Shown piece by piece: positions 1 through 8,306 of a stretch of DNA of 64,000 bases. The stretch covers positions 212,247 through 276,246 of the forward strand of contig NZ_JACYUD010000008.1 of assembly GCF_014841565.1 (NCBI RefSeq). The letters run 5' to 3'. Position 1 is the stretch's first letter, and every line of letters begins with the position of its first letter. The translations under genes were made by a program, and so were the position numbers. The DNA comes from Rhizobium sp. CFBP 8762. GTDB taxonomy: Bacteria; Pseudomonadota; Alphaproteobacteria; Rhizobiales; Rhizobiaceae. Below the pieces are notes generated by a model. That model saw only the letters and a program-made list of their open reading frames with translations, had not been told where the DNA came from and made no database searches.

Positions 1-284
1 GCAGCAAGACCCGCAGCCTTGCCGGGGTTATTGCGGATCATGTCGATTGCCTGATTGGCCGTGTCGCGCAGGTTGCCACCGCCGAGCGCGCTGCCCAAGC
101 CACCCAAGCCACCAAGACCGCCGCCGGACGACTGGCCGGACTGTGTATTCTGATCCTGCCGGTCGGATGAACCACCGCCAAACAAGCCGCCCATCGACTG
201 ACCGCCCGCGGACTGGCCACTACGGGACCTGTCACCAGACTGACCACCCAGAAACTGTTCCAGCAATTTTTTCGGATCCAACAT
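1..284 (-). CDS. DUF533 / TerB-like (YebE-type) protein, 5' part only
   Basis: Only the N-terminal ~94 codons lie in the window; the gene continues past the left edge. Translation from the ATG at 284 gives MLDPKKLLEQFLGG followed by a Gly/Ser/Gln-rich stretch (repeated GGQS, GGLG) and then NLRDTANQAIDMIRNNPGKA. This start and the Gly-rich linker are typical of DUF533 inner-membrane proteins whose C-terminal half is a TerB-like domain, not visible here. AAGGCGACA precedes the start. The function of the family is not established. Confidence 0.75.
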   Translation of the reverse strand, partial: MLDPKKLLEQFLGGQSGDRSRSGQSAGGQSMGGLFGGGSSDRQDQNTQSGQSSGGGLGGLGGLGSALGGGNLRDTANQAIDMIRNNPGKAAGLA

Positions 285-364
285 TGTCGCCTTGCTCCAT
301 TCGTTATTCAGGACTCCTGAAATAAGGCGCAATGTCGGGATTTCAATTGTCTGGCGACCGGACG

Positions 365-1012
365 TTATGGATTAGCCGTTTTCAGCGCAAAAGCTTCGGC
401 TGCAAGTTTGGTGATACCAGCCCAATCGCCTGCGGCTACAAGGTGTGCCGGTGCCACCCACGAGCCACCAACGCACACGACGTTGGGTAGCGACAGATAA
501 TCGCGCGCATTGGAGAGCGAAATGCCGCCCGTGGGGCAAAAGAAGGTGCCAGCCAGCGGGGATGACAGGGATTTCAGATAGGCAGCGCCACCGGCCTGTT
601 CCGCCGGAAAGAACTTCATGACCTGATAGCCTTCCTCGCGCAGGCCCATGACTTCGCTGGCCGTGGCAGCACCCGGAAGAAAAGCGGCTTCATAATCATT
701 GGCCGCGTCAATCAATTCCTGCGTTGTGCCGGGGCTGACGATAAACTTTGACCCGGCCTCCACAGCCTGTTCGTACTGTGCGGCATTCAAGATAGTGCCG
801 GCACCGGTAACGGCACCTTCCACTTCATTGGCAACTGCGCGGATGGCGTCGAGTGCCGCAGGTGTGCGCAGGGTAATTTCAATGGCTTTCAAGCCGCCTG
901 CCACAAGAGCGCGTGCCAGCGGTACGGCGGTCGCGGCATCCTCGATCACCAGAACCGGTACCACGGGCTGAAGTTTCAGGATGGAAAGGAGAGTATCGGT
1001 CTTGCTGCTCAT
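365..1012 (-). CDS. eda: KDPG/KHG aldolase
   Basis: 2-dehydro-3-deoxy-phosphogluconate aldolase, which splits KDPG to pyruvate and glyceraldehyde-3-phosphate in the Entner-Doudoroff pathway (cytoplasm). The 215-residue protein has the usual family length. It shows the active-site strand KAIEITLRT with Glu45 and Arg49, the Schiff-base lysine in VMKFFPAEQ at residue 133 (same number as the E. coli enzyme), and the phosphate-binding CPTGGIS loop. It stands alone here, with no edd or zwf neighbour, and diverges from trhO across 135 bp that must hold both promoters. Confidence 0.95.
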   Translation of the reverse strand: MSSKTDTLLSILKLQPVVPVLVIEDAATAVPLARALVAGGLKAIEITLRTPAALDAIRAVANEVEGAVTGAGTILNAAQYEQAVEAGSKFIVSPGTTQELIDAANDYEAAFLPGAATASEVMGLREEGYQVMKFFPAEQAGGAAYLKSLSSPLAGTFFCPTGGISLSNARDYLSLPNVVCVGGSWVAPAHLVAAGDWAGITKLAAEAFALKTANP

Positions 1013-1147
1013 GGCGGTTTCCTGTCATTCGAAGATGGCCTCTGAATACCGCTGGAAAGCCGCTCTTGTCGAGAACGAAACGACGAAATGTGCCTGCGAC
1101 AGCAACGGCAATTGCGTAGCACCTCAGAAAGCTGTATTTGAGCGCGC

Positions 1148-2092
1148 ATGACCGATATGCACGCAACGTCACAGCACCAGCCCGGTGGCCCCTTTTTGGT
1201 GGCTGCCCTCTACCATTTTGCCCGGTTTCCAAGCTTTGAAGCGTTTCGCGAACCGCTGCAGCACATCTGCGATGAAAACGGCGTGAAGGGTACGCTGCTT
1301 CTGGCGCATGAGGGCATCAATGGGACGATTGCAGGCACGGATGCGGGGATTGCGGCGGTGCTCACCTATCTGCGCGCGCAACCGGAATTTAGCGCTCTGG
1401 AGCACAAGGAAAGCCGCGCGTCGCGTATGCCGTTCCTGCGCATGAAGGTCCGCCTGAAAAAGGAAATCGTGACCATGGGCGTCGAGGATATCGACCCCAA
1501 CCAGATCGTCGGCACCTATGTCGCGCCGCAGGACTGGAATGCCCTGATCAGCGATCCCGATACCATCGTGATCGACACACGCAATGATTACGAAACAGCT
1601 ATCGGCGTTTTCAAGGGCGCGTTGGACCCACAGACGAAAACATTCCGGGAGTTTCCGGACTGGGTCCGCCAGAACGAAGACAAGCTGCAAAAGCCAAAGA
1701 TCGCCATGTATTGCACCGGCGGCATTCGCTGCGAGAAGGCAACGGCCTTCATGAAAGAAAATGGCTTTGACGAGGTCTACCACCTCAAGGGCGGCATTCT
1801 GAAATACCTCGAAGAGGTGCCGCAGGAGGAAAGCCTTTGGGAAGGTGCCTGCTTCGTTTTCGATGATAGGGTATCTGTCACCCACGGCTTGCAGGAGGGC
1901 GAACACAGCCTTTGCCACGCCTGCCGCCAACCTTTGACTCCGGAAGATATTGCCTCCCCCGTACACGAGCATGGCGTGACCTGCGTACACTGCCATGATA
2001 CGCGCACGGACGAGGACCGGAACCGCTACCGGCAGCGCCAACGCCAGATTGAACTGGCCCGCAGCCGTGGGCAGCGTCATCTGGGAAGCTAG
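1148..2092 (+). CDS. trhO: tRNA uridine(34) hydroxylase, rhodanese family
   Basis: Oxygen-dependent hydroxylase for 5-hydroxyuridine at tRNA position 34 (YceA/TrhO family), cytoplasmic. The 314 residues hold an N-terminal ferredoxin-like domain (about 15-110), a rhodanese domain (about 125-225) with catalytic loop [11 protein letters not shown] (Cys189 and Cys194), and a C-terminal tail with two CxxC pairs (C256/C259 and C279/C282) that look metal-binding. The start is taken at 1148; a second in-frame ATG lies at 1157 and no strong Shine-Dalgarno separates them. The stop codon is a TAG whose last two bases begin a dispersed repeat. Confidence 0.93.
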   Translation: MTDMHATSQHQPGGPFLVAALYHFARFPSFEAFREPLQHICDENGVKGTLLLAHEGINGTIAGTDAGIAAVLTYLRAQPEFSALEHKESRASRMPFLRMKVRLKKEIVTMGVEDIDPNQIVGTYVAPQDWNALISDPDTIVIDTRNDYETAIGVFKGALDPQTKTFREFPDWVRQNEDKLQKPKIAMYCTGGIRCEKATAFMKENGFDEVYHLKGGILKYLEEVPQEESLWEGACFVFDDRVSVTHGLQEGEHSLCHACRQPLTPEDIASPVHEHGVTCVHCHDTRTDEDRNRYRQRQRQIELARSRGQRHLGS

Positions 2093-2160
2093 AGCATTTC
2101 CAGTGAAAACGGAGTCGTTTTCACGTCTGGGCAATGCGACTAAACAAGAGAGCTAGAGCT
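2091..2160 (+). repeat. AGAGCATTTCC-type palindromic intergenic repeat, copy 1
   Basis: Begins AGAGCATTTCC inside the trhO stop codon. It contains a 9-bp stem (GTGAAAACG at 2103-2111 against CGTTTTCAC at 2116-2124, loop GAGT), and continues to CAATGCGAC and a trailing AGAGC-like motif. The 43 bp at 2098-2140 recur with one mismatch on the other strand at 25209-25251, which proves a dispersed family. It may also act as a terminator-like structure for trhO. Confidence 0.85.
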
Positions 2161-2222
2161 GTCGCGATGCTTGGCGCGGCTTTGCGAGACGCAATTTTTT
2201 GGATTGCAGCACAGTCAGCATC

Positions 2223-3437
2223 TCAAGCAAGTCGCTTGAGATGCGACACACTACAGTTTCTACCGCGGTCTTTCGCATCGTAGAGTGCATCATCCGCACG
2301 CATCATCACGTCAACCGTGGTTTCCGTCTGCGCCAGCTTCATGGACCAGCCGACACTGATCGTGACATTCTTCAGGTTATCCTGCCGGGCGGGGTGCTTG
2401 ATGTTGAGATCGTAAACGCACCGACGAAGGCGTTCTGCGAGTGCCTGGACATCATCGGGCACGCAATCCTCCAGCAAGATCGCGAACTCCTCGCCACCGT
2501 AACGGGCCAGCATATGCTCGGTATTTTCTAGTGCGGCCTGCATGCAGATCGCAATCTGTTTCAGACAGTCATCGCCAACCGTATGCCCCAACGAATCGTT
2601 GAAGTTCTTGAAGTAGTCGACGTCGATAAAGATGATGGCGAAATTATCCAGTTTTCGTTGATCCACCGCAGAGGCTGTGCGGTCGAAGGCACGGCGGTTG
2701 GGAATACGCGTCAACTCATCGGTGTTCGACGTATGTTGCAGTTCGAGATTGATGCGTAGAAGCTCCGCTCTCATACTGCGTTCGCGCCACGTTGTGATAA
2801 AATCCCGGCGAACGGCCTGATTGATGCGATAAGCCGCAAACAATGAGATCAAGCTGATAGTGAGGAGGGAAATCAGAGCCGTCTCACCGCCAGGTGGCGT
2901 GATAGGCAACTGATACATGCCAATACAAGCAACCATCAAACATCCGACTGTTCCAACTGCATGTAGAAAAAAGGGCTTTCTATGGACCGTGTTCATATAG
3001 GTTATCATTGCAGCCACATGCATCAAATATAGTGATGTAGAAGCGAAACTTATCGATGAGAATACAATGAAATAAAGAATTGTAATAATGATACCGCCAA
3101 CTGTGTAGGCAATCTCATGGTTTATAGAGGCGGGATCGCTCTCTAATGCCCAGTTTCTGAAAATAAAGTACGAAAGCATGATTGGAGTGACCAATCCCGC
3201 TCGTACCAAAAACGATATCTCAATGATTTCCGGCACATAGATTACGTCCGCGATAAAGTACATATTGAACAGGAACAGACCGGTCAAAAGACCGACGGAA
3301 TTCATTTTCTTGTTATAATTGTTCTCATACTCCCGGAACTGACGCTCGGAAATTTTTGTCAAATTACTCACCAATTGGTTTTCGCCCGTTGGCGAGCGCA
3401 TTCGGAATTTCGCCGACAGTCTTGAACAGAAGGGCAT
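2223..3437 (-). CDS. Membrane diguanylate cyclase (GGDEF)
   Basis: Makes cyclic di-GMP from two GTP. The first ~200 residues form about six hydrophobic segments (a membrane sensor region with no named domain that I recognise). Residues from about 235 form a GGDEF domain with FIDVDYFKNFND (metal site) and the active-site signature RYGGEEF. The usual RxxD inhibitory site five residues before the signature is replaced by NTEH, so product feedback inhibition is probably lost. No EAL domain. The start at 3437 is uncertain (ATG 3401 and a nearby GTG are alternatives; none has a clear ribosome site). It lies 12 bp after the PAS-HTH gene, so the two are probably cotranscribed. The membrane half is noticeably AT-richer than its neighbours. 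Confidence 0.92.
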   Translation of the reverse strand: MPFCSRLSAKFRMRSPTGENQLVSNLTKISERQFREYENNYNKKMNSVGLLTGLFLFNMYFIADVIYVPEIIEISFLVRAGLVTPIMLSYFIFRNWALESDPASINHEIAYTVGGIIITILYFIVFSSISFASTSLYLMHVAAMITYMNTVHRKPFFLHAVGTVGCLMVACIGMYQLPITPPGGETALISLLTISLISLFAAYRINQAVRRDFITTWRERSMRAELLRINLELQHTSNTDELTRIPNRRAFDRTASAVDQRKLDNFAIIFIDVDYFKNFNDSLGHTVGDDCLKQIAICMQAALENTEHMLARYGGEEFAILLEDCVPDDVQALAERLRRCVYDLNIKHPARQDNLKNVTISVGWSMKLAQTETTVDVMMRADDALYDAKDRGRNCSVSHLKRLA

Positions 3438-3449
3438 ACGAAAGGCAAT

Positions 3450-4475
3450 TTACAAAGGTTTCACTGTCATGGAAATTGAACCATCGTTCCCGATGCCAAA
3501 TGAGATTCCCGCCTCCTCGAATGCCCGCAATACGCAACGCAGGCTCTTGTCACGCACGATATCGGCTGATTGCTCCATACGTCGCACGGTTGAGAATGAT
3601 AGCTTCGCTTCCTTTGCGAGCCGCGGTCCCGACCAACCTAGAAATGCACGGCCAGCACGAATATGCTGTGGTAACAGCTTGACATCCGTTTTGGCACCCA
3701 TACGCATCGGTTCCGCCGACACATATTTTGAAATCCCAATCCACTGATCGATGGCACCCTGCCCGTTGCGCAAGGGGGTGGCCCGATGCGTCATGGTAAC
3801 GTAGGAACCATCCGCCTTGCGAACGCGCACGGTAACGTTCAGATCAGACGCGTTGGCCACGGCCGCCGCCCAATGTTCACTGAACATCTGGCGATCATCG
3901 GGATGAAAACCTGAAAGGTCATCCCAGTTGCGCGCCTCCATCGTGGTTTGCCCTGTCAGGCGGGTCCAGGCAGCGGTATCCAGAAGCTTTCCGTCTGCCG
4001 ATGCGCGCCAGACACATCCGTTGATGAGCTTGCCGATAGTTTGATTGGTCGCGGTCTCGGTTTTCAGCGCGTTTTCAATCGCCACCTCTTCCGTGATATC
4101 GCGCAGCACCCCCACCACATGGGTCGGCTCACCGTTGCGGCCATAATAGGTCTGGGCGCGACTGTGCATCCAACGCAAACGGCCATAGGGAAGGATAACC
4201 CGGAACTTGCGGTCCTTCAGCGTGGGGCCCTCCACCAGCCCGACCGTATCACCAAAGCTCAACCGGTCCTCGGGGTGCATCAGCGAGTGGTAGACATCAA
4301 GGCTGGGGCGAACCTTTGCCGGGTCCAGACCGGTGAGCCGGTAAATACCGGGCGACCACGTAACCTCCGAGGTCTGCAGATCCCACATCCAGATCCCTGC
4401 ATCCAGTTTTCTCTCGAGGATATCGAGGCGGTCTTCGGTGCTCAATACAGATGGGCTGAGGGATGACATTAGCAT
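3450..4475 (-). CDS. PAS-PAS-HTH sensor regulator
   Basis: A soluble 341-residue protein. PAS domain 1 spans about 15-125 (GIWMWDLQTSEVTWSPGIYR, ending in VGVLRDITEE). PAS domain 2 spans about 150-255 (WTRLTGQT, FHPDDRQMF, ending IGISKYV). The C-terminal ~70 residues look like an XRE-type helix-turn-helix (RAGRAFLGWSGPRLAKEAKL then STVRRMEQ). This suggests a one-component sensor that binds DNA directly, with no kinase domain. The ligand is unknown. It is first gene of a two-gene unit with the diguanylate cyclase. GGTGAG lies just before the ATG at 4475; ATG 4469 is an alternative. Confidence 0.82.
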   Translation of the reverse strand: MLMSSLSPSVLSTEDRLDILERKLDAGIWMWDLQTSEVTWSPGIYRLTGLDPAKVRPSLDVYHSLMHPEDRLSFGDTVGLVEGPTLKDRKFRVILPYGRLRWMHSRAQTYYGRNGEPTHVVGVLRDITEEVAIENALKTETATNQTIGKLINGCVWRASADGKLLDTAAWTRLTGQTTMEARNWDDLSGFHPDDRQMFSEHWAAAVANASDLNVTVRVRKADGSYVTMTHRATPLRNGQGAIDQWIGISKYVSAEPMRMGAKTDVKLLPQHIRAGRAFLGWSGPRLAKEAKLSFSTVRRMEQSADIVRDKSLRCVLRAFEEAGISFGIGNDGSISMTVKPL

Positions 4476-4683
4476 GGTGACTCACCCGCTGCGGTTTAAC
4501 GACGCATAACATTTGTATTTACGGATGTACTTACTAAACTTCGAAAACCAGCTTCGCAAGCACTCTGTGGGGCTCATAGGATGATATAACGCGTCCATAC
4601 GAGAGAAAATTCGACCCAGTTCACTTATAATCATTCAAAAGAGCAAGTTTTGACCAGCCATCTCTCGCGATAGCAAAATGTGT

Positions 4684-4712
4684 CTTGAATTTTCCCGCAG
4701 GGCTTGCCACCT
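4684..4712 (+). promoter_or_regulatory. Putative RpoH (sigma-32) promoter of htpG
   Basis: CTTGAA (4684-4689), 17 bp, then CCACCT (4707-4712). From memory the rhizobial RpoH consensus is CTTGAA-N17/18-CCANAT, so only one informative -10 position differs. It would start transcription about 25 bases before the htpG ATG, which fits a heat-shock chaperone gene. The rest of the 270-bp gap (4476-4745) shows no gene; it must also hold the promoter of the divergent PAS gene. Confidence 0.65.
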
Positions 4713-4745
4713 GTTGGCCGCAATCTGAAGGAGGTTTTGACCCTT

Positions 4746-6647
4746 ATGACTGACGCCCCACACGCGACCGCCGAGAGCCACGTCTTCGAGGCGGATGTAA
4801 GCCGGCTTTTGCACCTGATGGTGCATTCCGTGTATTCCGATAAGGATGTCTTTCTGCGTGAGCTGATTTCCAACGCCGCAGATGCCTGTGAAAAGCTTCG
4901 CTATGAGGCAATCACCGCGCCGGAGCTTCTGGGCAGCGACGCCAGCCCGCGCATCACCATTACGCTCGATGAAGACGCCAACCGCCTGATACTGGAAGAC
5001 AACGGTATCGGCATGAGCCGCACCGAGATGACGGAAGCGCTCGGCACCATCGCCCGCTCCGGTACGCGCGCCTTCATGGAGCGCGTTGAGGCAGCGGCGC
5101 AGAACAAGGACGGCGCGCAGTTGATCGGCCAGTTCGGTGTTGGTTTCTATTCCGCCTTTATGGTGGCAGAACGGGTGGATGTGGTCTCGCGCCGCGCCGG
5201 TGCGGATGACGCCTTCCTGTGGTCCTCCGACGGCAAGGGAAGCTACACCATCGCGCCGGCTGACTTAAACGACGCGCCCGCGCGCGGAACGCGCATTACG
5301 CTGCATCTTCTCGAGGATGCAAAGGGCTACACCAAACGCTATCAGGTGGAGAATATCGTGAAATCGCAATCCGGCCACGTGCCGGTGCCGATCTCCATTC
5401 TGGACAAGCCGGACGCAGAACCCGCGCAGATTGCCGATGGTACGGCGCTGTGGACCAAGCCCAAGGCTGAAATTTCCAAGGAGGAATACGCGGATTTCTA
5501 CCGTGGTGTTTCCAGCCAGTATGATGAGCCCGCCACAACGGTCCATTTCCGCGCCGAAGGGCGTCATGAATATACGACGCTGGCCTTCGTGCCCGGCTCC
5601 AAGCCGTTCGATCTGTTTGACCCGGACCGCAAAGGCCGCATGAAGCTCTACGTCAAGCGCGTGTTCATCACCGATGATGTGGAACTGCTGCCGCGTTACC
5701 TGCGCTTCGTGCGCGGTCTTGTCGATACCTCCGATCTGCCGCTCAACATGTCGCGCGAGATGATTCAGGAGAGCCCGATCCTTGCCGCAATCCGCAAGGG
5801 GGTCACCAACCGCATCCTCACCAGCATCGAGAAACTGGCCGAAAACGAGCCCGAGACCTTTACCGCCGTCTGGGACAATTTCGGCAGCGTGATCAAGGAA
5901 GGCCTCTACGAGGATTACGAGCGCCAGACGCAACTGCTTGGCCTGTCGCGCTTCCGCAGCACAGCGGGCGACGGCTGGAGGTCGCTGGCTGAGTACGTTG
6001 CCGATATGAAGGACAAGCAGACGGCCATCTACTATCTGACCGGCGACAACGCGACCCAACTGCAAAGCTCTCCGCATCTGGAAGGGTTCCGCGCGCGCGG
6101 CATTGAAGTGCTGTTGCTGACTGACCCGGTCGATAGTTTCTGGGTCACGTCTTCGCAGGGGTTTGAGGGCAAGACCTTTAAATCCGTGACGCAGGGCGCG
6201 GCCGATCTGGCTGACATCAGCGCGAACGATGCCGATGCCAAGCCCGATGTCCCGGTGGCCGACGATGTGCAGCAGTTCATCGCCTATGCCAGGCTGACGC
6301 TGGGCGACGCGGTGACGGATGTGCGCGCCTCCGACCGGTTGACGGAAAGCGCCGTATGCCTTGTTGCCCCGGAAAACGGACCGGACCGTCAGCTCGAGAA
6401 AATCCTCTCCGGCGCGGGTCGCATGAGCCAGACCACCAAGCCGGTGCTGGAAATCAACCCGACCCATGAGTTGATTACAGCGCTGGCCACTGCCGCCTCT
6501 GGTGAGCTTGGCGGTGACGAGACATTCCGCGAAGACGCCGTGCAGCTTCTGCTGGATGAAGCCCGCATTCTGGATGGCGACAAGCCGGAGGATGCGAGGG
6601 CCTTCTCCGCGCGGCTGTCACGCGTGTTCAAGCGTGCTTTGGCTTAG
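4746..6647 (+). CDS. htpG: Chaperone HtpG (Hsp90 family)
   Basis: ATP-dependent cytoplasmic chaperone. The start at 4746 is chosen over an upstream ATG (4704) because AAGGAGG ends about 8 bases before it; the product is then 633 residues, normal for HtpG. The N-terminal GHKL ATPase shows VFLRELISNAADACEKLRY, DNGIGM and GQFGVGFYSAFMVAE. The middle domain carries NMSREMIQ, and the C-terminal dimerisation domain is complete. It is a single-gene unit with a heat-shock-type promoter and a hairpin directly after the TAG stop. Confidence 0.97.
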   Translation: MTDAPHATAESHVFEADVSRLLHLMVHSVYSDKDVFLRELISNAADACEKLRYEAITAPELLGSDASPRITITLDEDANRLILEDNGIGMSRTEMTEALGTIARSGTRAFMERVEAAAQNKDGAQLIGQFGVGFYSAFMVAERVDVVSRRAGADDAFLWSSDGKGSYTIAPADLNDAPARGTRITLHLLEDAKGYTKRYQVENIVKSQSGHVPVPISILDKPDAEPAQIADGTALWTKPKAEISKEEYADFYRGVSSQYDEPATTVHFRAEGRHEYTTLAFVPGSKPFDLFDPDRKGRMKLYVKRVFITDDVELLPRYLRFVRGLVDTSDLPLNMSREMIQESPILAAIRKGVTNRILTSIEKLAENEPETFTAVWDNFGSVIKEGLYEDYERQTQLLGLSRFRSTAGDGWRSLAEYVADMKDKQTAIYYLTGDNATQLQSSPHLEGFRARGIEVLLLTDPVDSFWVTSSQGFEGKTFKSVTQGAADLADISANDADAKPDVPVADDVQQFIAYARLTLGDAVTDVRASDRLTESAVCLVAPENGPDRQLEKILSGAGRMSQTTKPVLEINPTHELITALATAASGELGGDETFREDAVQLLLDEARILDGDKPEDARAFSARLSRVFKRALA

Positions 6648-6650
6648 AGA

Positions 6651-6675
6651 ACCGATCTGATTCAGTCAGATCGGT
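6651..6675. terminator. Bidirectional hairpin between htpG and xthA
   Basis: ACCGATCTGA (6651-6660) pairs with TCAGATCGGT (6666-6675) around loop TTCAG: a perfect 10-bp stem followed by GCTTT. It sits between convergent genes and includes the xthA stop codon. The sequence also resembles the repeat at 7717-7820 (shared ATCTGATT...TCAGATCGG...GCT), so it is probably a repeat copy recruited as a terminator. Confidence 0.75.
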
Positions 6676-7444
6676 GCTTTAAAGTCATCCAAGCAGGAGC
6701 GTGGTCGCTGGCATTGTCAGCGGCCCGCACATCCCGGTCCACACCCGCTGACGTCAGGCGCGGCACGAGATTGTCACTCAGCAGGAAATGATCGAGCCGC
6801 ATACCGTGGTTGCGCTCGAACGCCTGAAACTTGTAGTCCCAAAACGAGTACATCGGGTCATCGGGATGGAGCGTCCGCAACGCGTCCGTCCATCCGGCGT
6901 CCAGCAGCCGCTGGAACAAGGCGCGGCTTTCCGGCTGTACCAGTGCGTTGTCCTTCATGGACCGGATGCGGTAAATGTCAAAATCGGTCGGTACCACATT
7001 ATAGTCGCCAGCAAGCACGGCAGGCACATCCATCTTGCGCAGATCTGCCGCATGGGCAATCAGGCGCTCGAACCAGCGTAGCTTGTAGTCGAACTTCGGT
7101 CCCGGCTGTGGATTGCCATTGGGCAGGTAGAGGCAGCCAATCAGAACGCCATTCACCGCCGCTTCGATATAGCGACTTTGCTCGTCACTATCGTCGCCGG
7201 GAAGCACATCGCGCGTCATCACCGGTTGTGTTCCACGTGCCAGTATGGCCACGCCATTCCAGCTTTTCTGCCCCTTCCAGACGGACTGATAGCCCGCCTC
7301 CTCCAAGGCATCCTCGGGAAAGTCGCGTGTGAGCGCCTTCAATTCCTGCAGGCACACCACATCCGGCTTCGAATCCTTGAGCCATGCCAGCAGATTGCCC
7401 AGACGCTTGTTGATGTTGTTGATGTTGAAACTGGCAATCTTCAT
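6662..7444 (-). CDS. xthA: Exodeoxyribonuclease III
   Basis: AP endonuclease / 3'-5' exonuclease of base excision repair (EEP fold). The 260 residues show the family landmarks in order: KIASFNINNI (metal-site Asn), CLQELKA (catalytic Glu), LAGDYNVVPTDFDI (catalytic Asp/Asn), and NASDHAPAWM (catalytic His). Length and start (ATG 7444) agree with the family. It is convergent with htpG and separated by 76 bp from the divergent DUF3606 gene. Confidence 0.95.
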   Translation of the reverse strand: MKIASFNINNINKRLGNLLAWLKDSKPDVVCLQELKALTRDFPEDALEEAGYQSVWKGQKSWNGVAILARGTQPVMTRDVLPGDDSDEQSRYIEAAVNGVLIGCLYLPNGNPQPGPKFDYKLRWFERLIAHAADLRKMDVPAVLAGDYNVVPTDFDIYRIRSMKDNALVQPESRALFQRLLDAGWTDALRTLHPDDPMYSFWDYKFQAFERNHGMRLDHFLLSDNLVPRLTSAGVDRDVRAADNASDHAPAWMTLKHRSD

Positions 7445-7520
7445 GGCAACACTCCGCGACGTGCCGGAACACTGTCGAGTTGCATGAGTTAATTATTGGT
7501 TGTTACGAAGGAGGAATGTC

Positions 7521-7718
7521 ATGACCGATAATAAAACGCAGCAGGACGGACGAGACCGCACGAAAGTCAGTGGATCGGAAGATTACGAAGTGGAGTATTT
7601 CGCGGAGAAATACGGATTGCTACCGGTGCAGGTCAAAGACCTGATTGCCCGCTTTGGAAACAACCGCGCAGTGCTGGAAAAAGAGGCCGCAAAGCTTCAA
7701 AGCGATGTCGGCCCCTAG
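7521..7718 (+). CDS. DUF3606 small protein
   Basis: A 65-residue hydrophilic protein. The ATG at 7521 is preceded by a near-perfect GAAGGAGG ribosome site, so an upstream in-frame start is rejected. The core EVEYFAEKYGLLPVQVKDLIARFGNNRAVLEKEA matches the small DUF3606 family seen in rhizobia, often in stress-related contexts; its function is unknown. A strong ribosome site suggests high expression. Its TAG stop is partly provided by the following AGAGC repeat. Confidence 0.85.
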   Translation: MTDNKTQQDGRDRTKVSGSEDYEVEYFAEKYGLLPVQVKDLIARFGNNRAVLEKEAAKLQSDVGP

Positions 7719-7820
7719 AGCGCTATTCAATCTGATTGAATCAGATCGGCGCTCTAAGTCATTTATTTGTAAGCATAATCTTTTCGATCCTCGCTTCGCT
7801 CCGGTCGGATTATGCTCTAA
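7717..7820 (+). repeat. AGAGCGC-type composite palindromic repeat
   Basis: Two hairpin units in tandem. The first runs from AGAGCGC to GCGCTCT (7717-7755) and encloses ATCTGATT/AATCAGAT. The second pairs GCATAATC (about 7773-7780) with GATTATGC (about 7808-7815) and ends in GCTCT. The first unit resembles the hairpin at 6651-6675. It fills the gap between the DUF3606 and CBS genes and overlaps the stop codon of the former; it could terminate both convergent transcripts. Confidence 0.8.
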
Positions 7821-7831
7821 GGCAAACCCGA

Positions 7832-8248
7832 TCAGTCGTCGTCCTCGGAGATTTCTTCGAGCGCAAACGAGGCCAGATCGCCGCGATGTTCCAGAGCAAT
7901 ATCGCCCAGCGACAGAATGCCCGTCAACGCGCCGTCATTGTTATAAACAACAAGGCGGCGCATCTGCATTTCCGCCATGAGATTGGCAGCGTCGGTGATA
8001 TCGTCATCCTCCAGACAGCTTTCCACACCCTCGGTCATGAACTCCTTCACCGCGCTGGAGATATCCCCGCCTTCTGCGACCACGCGCACAACAATATCAC
8101 GGTCAGTGATCAGCCCCACGACGACGCCGCCATCAACAATCGGCACTGCGCCGCTGTCGATTTCGGACATGATCCGGGCCACATCCTGCACCGTGTCGGT
8201 GGGCTTGGCTGTTACCACCTGTATGCTCATTGCTTCGCTGACTTGCAC
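7832..8248 (-). CDS. CBS-pair domain protein
   Basis: A 138-residue protein made of two tandem CBS motifs: MSIQVVTAKPTDTVQDVARI with GAVPIVDGGVVVGLITDRDI, then VKEFMTEGVESCLEDDDI with RRLVVYNNDGALTGILSLGD. An acidic tail follows. Such stand-alone pairs bind adenosine nucleotides. The start is taken at GTG 8248, preceded by AGGGAG; ATG 8230 is possible. The longer upstream reading frame overlaps the lrp gene and has no domain, so it is not used. The partner protein is unknown. Confidence 0.85.
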   Translation of the reverse strand: MQVSEAMSIQVVTAKPTDTVQDVARIMSEIDSGAVPIVDGGVVVGLITDRDIVVRVVAEGGDISSAVKEFMTEGVESCLEDDDITDAANLMAEMQMRRLVVYNNDGALTGILSLGDIALEHRGDLASFALEEISEDDD

Positions 8249-8306
8249 GGCCCGTCTCCCTGTGTTGATCACAGACGCGTAAACCGTTTGCCGGGTGAAT
8301 CGTTCC

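Noticed and set aside
2199..2531. Short plus-strand frame overlapping the diguanylate cyclase 3' end
   Set aside because: Antisense to the GGDEF domain and no ribosome site.
5265..6467. 400-codon minus-strand frame inside htpG
   Set aside because: Shadow of htpG codon bias; His/Gln/Arg-rich translation with no family match.
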